In this document: positions 4,512-7,910 of the stretch, in pieces | Position numbering within the stretch: the stretch's first letter is position 1 | How the letters are laid out: each line of letters opens with the position of its first letter | From: Caldimonas sp. | GTDB lineage: Bacteria; Pseudomonadota; Gammaproteobacteria; Burkholderiales; Burkholderiaceae_C | Assembly: GCA_030150305.1 (NCBI GenBank) | Contig: JASLGD010000399.1 | Coordinates: forward strand, 1 to 7,910 | Length of the DNA: 7,910 nt | Direction of reading: 5' to 3' | Translations under genes and position numbers: made by a program | The notes under the pieces: generated by a model | The model's database searches: none | Told to the model about the DNA's origin: nothing | The model's input: only the letters and a program-made list of their open reading frames with translations

Positions 4512-6239
4512 GTGACCGCAAGCGGCATGAAGAAGGGACTCACGTCCTACGGCGACGCCGACTTCTCGCTCTTCCTGCGCAAGGCGTTCATCAAGGCCAT
4601 GGGTCTTTCGGACGACGCGCTGGCGAGACCGATCGTCGGCATCGCCAATACCTTCAGCGACTACAACGCGTGCCACGGCAACGTGCCGCAGCTCGTCGAT
4701 GCGATCAAGCGCGGCGTGATGCTCGCGGGCGGGTTGCCGATGGAGTTTCCGACGATCTCGATCCACGAGTCGTTCGCGTATCCGACGAGCATGTTCCTTC
4801 GCAACCTGATGGCGATGGACACCGAGGAGATGATCCGCGCGCAGCCGATGGACGCGGTCGTCCTCGTCGGCGGCTGCGACAAGACGATCCCGGCGCAGAT
4901 CATGGCGGCGGCGTCGGCCGACCTGCCCGCGGTGGTCGTTCCGGTCGGGCCGATGCTCGTCGGCCACCATCGCGGCGAGACGCTCGGCGCGTGCACCGAC
5001 TGCCGGCGCCTGTGGAGCGAATTCCGCGGCGGCCGCATCGACGCCGCCGAGATCGAGGCCGTGAACGCGCGGCTCGCGCCGACGCCGGGGACGTGCATGG
5101 TGATGGGGACGGCGAGCACGATGGCGTGCATCGTCGAGACGATGGGCCTCGCGCTGCCCACCGCAGCGTCGATCCCGGCGACGCACGCCGACCGCTTGCG
5201 CTCGGCCGAGGCGAGCGGGCGTGTCGCGGTCGGTCTCGCCGAGCGCGGCGAGCCGGCGCCGAGCGCGCTGATGACGCGCGCGGCGTTTCGCAACGCGCTC
5301 GTCGTGCTGCAGGCGATCGGCGGCTCGACGAATGCGTTGATCCACCTCACCGCGGCGGCCGGCAGGCTCGGCATCGCGATCGACCTCGACGAGGTCGACG
5401 CGCTCGGCCGCGAGGTGCCGGTGCTCGTCGACCTCAAGCCGTCGGGGCAGCATTACATGGAGCACTTCCACTGGGCCGGCGGCGTGCCGCGGCTGCTCCA
5501 CGAGCTGCGCGACCACCTCGACCTCGGCGCGCGCTGCGTCGAAGGGGGAACGCTGGGCGAGCGGATCGCGGGCGTCGACCTGCGCGATGCGCAGGACGTC
5601 ATCCGCTCGCGCGCGAATCCGATCAGCGCCGGCGGCGGCATCGTCGTCCTGCGCGGCAACCTCGCGCCGCGGGGCGCGATCGTCAAGCAGTCGGCGGCGA
5701 CGCCGCAGCTGTTGCAGCACACCGGCCGGGCCGTCGTCTTCGAGTCGCTCGCCGACCTCGCCGCCCGGATCGACTCGCCCGAGCTCGACGTCGCTGCCGA
5801 CGACGTCCTCGTGCTGAAGAACGCCGGCCCCGTCGGTGCGCCCGGGATGCCCGAAGCGGGCTACCTGCCGATCCCGAAGAAGCTCGCGACGCAGGGCGTC
5901 AAGGACATGGTCCGGATCTCGGATGCGCGCATGAGCGGCACCGCGTTCGGCGCGATCGTCCTCCACGTCACGCCCGAGTCCGCGCTCGGCGGCCCGCTCG
6001 CGCTGGTCGAGAACGGCGACCGCATCCGGCTCGACGTCGCGGCGCGAACGATCGACCTGCTCGTCGACGACGCGGAGCTCGCGCGCCGACGCGCTGCGTT
6101 CGATGCGAACGGCGCGCGCGGCGCGGCGCCGGTTCCCGAGCGCGGCTACGCGGCGCTCTTCCATCGCTCGGTGCTGCAGGCCGACGAAGGCTGCGACTTC
6201 GATTTCCTCGTTCCCGGAAGGACAGGACGGGCACAGTGA
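4512..6239 (+). CDS. IlvD/EDD-family sugar-acid dehydratase (L-arabinonate/D-xylonate dehydratase-like)
   Basis: This is a 575-residue protein of the dihydroxy-acid dehydratase superfamily, which removes water from an aldonic acid to give a 2-keto-3-deoxy acid using an iron-sulfur cluster and Mg2+. The cluster cysteines are C54 (YNACHGN), C122 (GGCDKT) and C195 (PGTCMVMGTAS). D123 and the probable carbamylated Lys K124 follow C122, and the catalytic Ser is S475 (SDARMSGTAFG). These match the Rhizobium L-arabinonate dehydratase residues C59, C127, C200, K129 and S480 at a constant offset of 5, recalled from the literature. GYLPIPKKLATQGVKDMVRISDARMSGTAFG and the C-terminal DRIRLDVAARTIDLLVD favour a sugar-acid dehydratase over IlvD. 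The next gene overlaps it (GTGA). Its partners encode a lactonase and a DapA-like protein, supporting a catabolic, non-branched-chain role. The substrate cannot be set from sequence: pentonates, L-fuconate or other aldonates are all possible. Confidence 0.93.
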   Translation: MTASGMKKGLTSYGDADFSLFLRKAFIKAMGLSDDALARPIVGIANTFSDYNACHGNVPQLVDAIKRGVMLAGGLPMEFPTISIHESFAYPTSMFLRNLMAMDTEEMIRAQPMDAVVLVGGCDKTIPAQIMAAASADLPAVVVPVGPMLVGHHRGETLGACTDCRRLWSEFRGGRIDAAEIEAVNARLAPTPGTCMVMGTASTMACIVETMGLALPTAASIPATHADRLRSAEASGRVAVGLAERGEPAPSALMTRAAFRNALVVLQAIGGSTNALIHLTAAAGRLGIAIDLDEVDALGREVPVLVDLKPSGQHYMEHFHWAGGVPRLLHELRDHLDLGARCVEGGTLGERIAGVDLRDAQDVIRSRANPISAGGGIVVLRGNLAPRGAIVKQSAATPQLLQHTGRAVVFESLADLAARIDSPELDVAADDVLVLKNAGPVGAPGMPEAGYLPIPKKLATQGVKDMVRISDARMSGTAFGAIVLHVTPESALGGPLALVENGDRIRLDVAARTIDLLVDDAELARRRAAFDANGARGAAPVPERGYAALFHRSVLQADEGCDFDFLVPGRTGRAQ

Positions 6240-7162
6240 ACGAAGCGGCCGCCGACGCTGCTCCCGATTGCGCGCCGCCGCATCGCGATCCGCGCGCTCC
6301 GCGCGCGCGATTGCCCGCGGGCGCGTGCGACTGCCACTTCCACGTCTTCGGCGACCGGGCGCGCTATCCGCTCGACGCGCGCCGCAACTACACGCCGCAC
6401 GTCGCGACGCTCGCCGACCATCGCGCCGTGATGGCGGCGTGCGGCATCGCGCGCGCCGTCCTCGTCCAGCCGAGCGTCTACGGCACCGACAACAGCTGCA
6501 TGCTCGACGCGCTGCGCGACGGCCGGAGCGCCGGCGCGAGCGACAGCGACGCGTACCGCGGGATCGCGGTGCCCGATGCCGCGGCGAGCGACGACGAGCT
6601 GCTCGCGATGGACGCGCTCGGCGTGCGCGGCGTCCGCCTCAACGTCGTCAACCCGCAGATGCTCTCGGTCGACGACGCCGTCGCGGTCTGCGCGCGGATG
6701 CGCTCGCGCAACTGGCACCTCCAGGTGCACCTGATGCTCGCGCGCGACGGCGCGGCGACGCTCGCCCGGCTCGCCGACCGCGTCGACGCGCCGATCGTCG
6801 TCGATCACTTCGGCCGACCCCAGGCCGGCACCGCGCTGCCGAAGCTCCTGCTCGACCTCGTCGCGAGCGGACGCGTCTGGGTCAAGCTGTCGGCGGCGTA
6901 CCGCATCGCGCGACGAGGCCGCGAGCGCGACGACGTCCAGCCGCTCGTCGATGCGCTCGTCGCCGCCAACCCCGCGCGCCTCGTCTGGGGAAGCGACTGG
7001 CCGCACACCGAGCTGCAGGCCGACGTCCCGCACGACGCCGACCTCGTCGATCTCCTCGTCGCCACGCTTCCCGACGCGGCGACGCTGCGCCGCGTCTGCG
7101 TCGACAATCCGGCGTCGCTGTACGGCTTCCGAGCGACGTCGCCCTCGAACGAGACTTCATGA
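6236..7162 (+). CDS. Amidohydrolase-superfamily (COG3618) hydrolase, probable sugar lactonase
   Basis: This encodes 308 residues, the typical size for the Amidohydro_2/COG3618 TIM-barrel family. The active-site motifs are all present: H34-F-H36 in CDCHFHVFGD (strand 1), H165 in HLQVHL, H191 in VDHFGRP, and the terminal-strand D254 in VWGSDWPHTE. Family members hydrolyse lactones, for example L-fucono-1,5-lactonase, 2-pyrone-4,6-dicarboxylate lactonase and galactarolactone-processing enzymes. Placed between an aldonate dehydratase and a keto-deoxy-acid enzyme, it probably opens the lactone formed by a sugar dehydrogenase. It starts with GTG at 6236 inside the dehydratase stop (GTGA), with AGGAC 7 nt upstream; the reading frame is open far upstream, but those codons belong to another frame. 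The first 30 residues are Ala/Arg/Pro-rich and variable; no signal peptide is seen, so it is cytoplasmic. An aromatic-acid (PDC-like) hydrolase is the alternative. Confidence 0.88.
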   Translation: MNEAAADAAPDCAPPHRDPRAPRARLPAGACDCHFHVFGDRARYPLDARRNYTPHVATLADHRAVMAACGIARAVLVQPSVYGTDNSCMLDALRDGRSAGASDSDAYRGIAVPDAAASDDELLAMDALGVRGVRLNVVNPQMLSVDDAVAVCARMRSRNWHLQVHLMLARDGAATLARLADRVDAPIVVDHFGRPQAGTALPKLLLDLVASGRVWVKLSAAYRIARRGRERDDVQPLVDALVAANPARLVWGSDWPHTELQADVPHDADLVDLLVATLPDAATLRRVCVDNPASLYGFRATSPSNETS

Positions 7163-7910
7163 CTTCGCCCCGTCTGCGCGGCGTCATCGCAGCGACCGCG
7201 ACCCCCGTCGACTCCGCGTTTCGTCCCGACGTCGAGCGCCTCGTCCGCCACTGCCGCGCGCTCCTCGACGGCGGCTGCGACGCGATCAACCTGCTCGGAA
7301 CGACCGGCGAAGCGACCGCGTTCGGGGTCGCCGAGCGCCTCGCGGTGATGCGCGCGGTCGCCGACTCCGGGCTGCCGCTCGATCGCTTCATGGTCGGCAC
7401 CGGCGTGCCCGCGCTCGACGAGACGGTGACGCTCACGCGCGCTGCGTGCGAGCTCGGCTTCGCCGGCGCGCTCGTGCTGCCGCCGTTCTACTACCCCGAC
7501 GTGCGCGACGACGGCCTCGTCGCGTACGTCGACGCGCTCGTCGCGCGCGTCGAGCATCGCGAGCTCGCGCTCTACCTGTACCACATCCCGCAGAACACCA
7601 AGGTGCCGTGGCCGCTCGACGTCGTCGTGCGTCTGCGCGAACGCCACGGCGAGACGATCGTCGGGCTCAAGGACAGCGCCGGCGAGCTCGCGTACGCGCG
7701 CTCGATCGTCGCCGCGCTGCCCGGGTTCGACGTCTTTCCGAGCTCCGAGGCGACGCTCGGCAGTGCGGCGGTCGAGAGGTTCGCCGGCTGCATCTCGGCG
7801 ACCGTCAACGTCACGGCGCGCGAATCGCAGGCCGCGTGGGCCGGGCAAGGCACGCCCGCAGGCGCCGCAGCGGCGAAGAAGGCGGCCGAGCTGCGCGCGA
7901 TTGTCGCTGC
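7159..7910 (+). CDS. DapA/KDG-aldolase (class I, DHDPS) family protein, 3'-truncated by window edge
   Basis: Reading from the ATG at 7159, which overlaps the lactonase stop (ATGA), gives 250 full codons with no stop; family members have about 300 residues, so roughly the last 50 are missing. The (beta/alpha)8 class I aldolase motifs are GTTGE (47-51), Tyr Y141 in YLYHIPQNT and the Schiff-base lysine K171 in GLKDSAGE. The family forms a Lys-pyruvate Schiff base. In this operon the likely substrate is a 2-keto-3-deoxy sugar acid, which would be either split by aldol cleavage into pyruvate plus an aldehyde or dehydrated to a keto-semialdehyde (as KDA and KDG dehydratases do). A DapA lysine-pathway role is less likely, because the gene is coupled to sugar-acid genes. 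YHIP replaces the commoner YNxP, so the substrate may differ from classical members. Confidence 0.92.
   Translation, partial: MTSPRLRGVIAATATPVDSAFRPDVERLVRHCRALLDGGCDAINLLGTTGEATAFGVAERLAVMRAVADSGLPLDRFMVGTGVPALDETVTLTRAACELGFAGALVLPPFYYPDVRDDGLVAYVDALVARVEHRELALYLYHIPQNTKVPWPLDVVVRLRERHGETIVGLKDSAGELAYARSIVAALPGFDVFPSSEATLGSAAVERFAGCISATVNVTARESQAAWAGQGTPAGAAAAKKAAELRAIVA

Noticed and set aside
2428..4543. Long minus-strand frames opposite the ABC genes
   Set aside because: They are highly charged shadow translations, whereas the plus strand has all ABC ATPase motifs and a six-helix permease.
4122..6164. A 680-codon open frame on the minus strand opposite the permease end and the dehydratase
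   Set aside because: Its product is dominated by Arg, Ala, Asp and Glu runs without any family motif, and it lies antisense to a gene with complete catalytic motifs. It is a GC-rich shadow frame.
4292..6235. An open frame on the plus strand running into the lactonase gene
   Set aside because: The part before the GTG at 6236 is low-complexity Arg-rich and lies out of frame with the dehydratase. Only the portion from 6236 shows real motifs.

Overview
The window is very GC-rich proteobacterial DNA with closely packed genes, ATGA/GTGA start-stop overlaps and GC-rich hairpin repeats between operons. The gene families (PBP4-type carboxypeptidase, YadG/YadH-like ABC exporter, IlvD/EDD sugar-acid dehydratase with a COG3618 hydrolase and a DapA-like protein) and the TAGAAT-type -10 just upstream of an ATG fit a Betaproteobacterium, most likely Burkholderiales. 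The taxon is an inference; no marker gene is present.

Left part (minus strand, 1-2399): a probable operon read right to left. A TetR-family regulator (1725-2399) is followed after 2 bp by an unrecognised TPR-like protein (937-1722). After 59 bp comes a secreted PBP4-type D-Ala-D-Ala carboxypeptidase (dacB-like), cut off by the left edge of the window.

Middle (2400-4282): a 91-bp divergent regulatory region separates tetR from a plus-strand ABC exporter, an ATPase (2491-3414) and an ABC-2 permease (3482-4282). The arrangement suggests that TetR controls its own operon and possibly the exporter; an imperfect 21-bp palindrome in the tetR leader is a candidate operator. Between ATPase and permease lies a 71-bp spacer flanked by near-identical 20-bp direct repeats. 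It encodes a 24-codon mini-ORF joined to both neighbours by ATGA overlaps.

Gap (4283-4511): 229 bp holding a 95-bp composite inverted repeat built from several perfect hairpins, plus a further hairpin. No convincing promoter was seen.

Right part (plus strand, 4512-7910): a translationally coupled sugar-acid catabolic operon. It encodes an IlvD/EDD-family [Fe-S] sugar-acid dehydratase, a COG3618 amidohydrolase-superfamily lactonase and a DapA/KDG-aldolase-family protein cut off by the right edge. Together they suggest the non-phosphorylative route: sugar lactone to aldonate, to 2-keto-3-deoxy acid, to cleavage or further dehydration. The sugar, the sugar dehydrogenase and the transporter cannot be determined from this window.

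No tRNA, rRNA, CRISPR array, transposase or phage gene was found. The most unusual items are the 71-bp mini-ORF spacer and the composite intergenic repeat; neither proves a new system.
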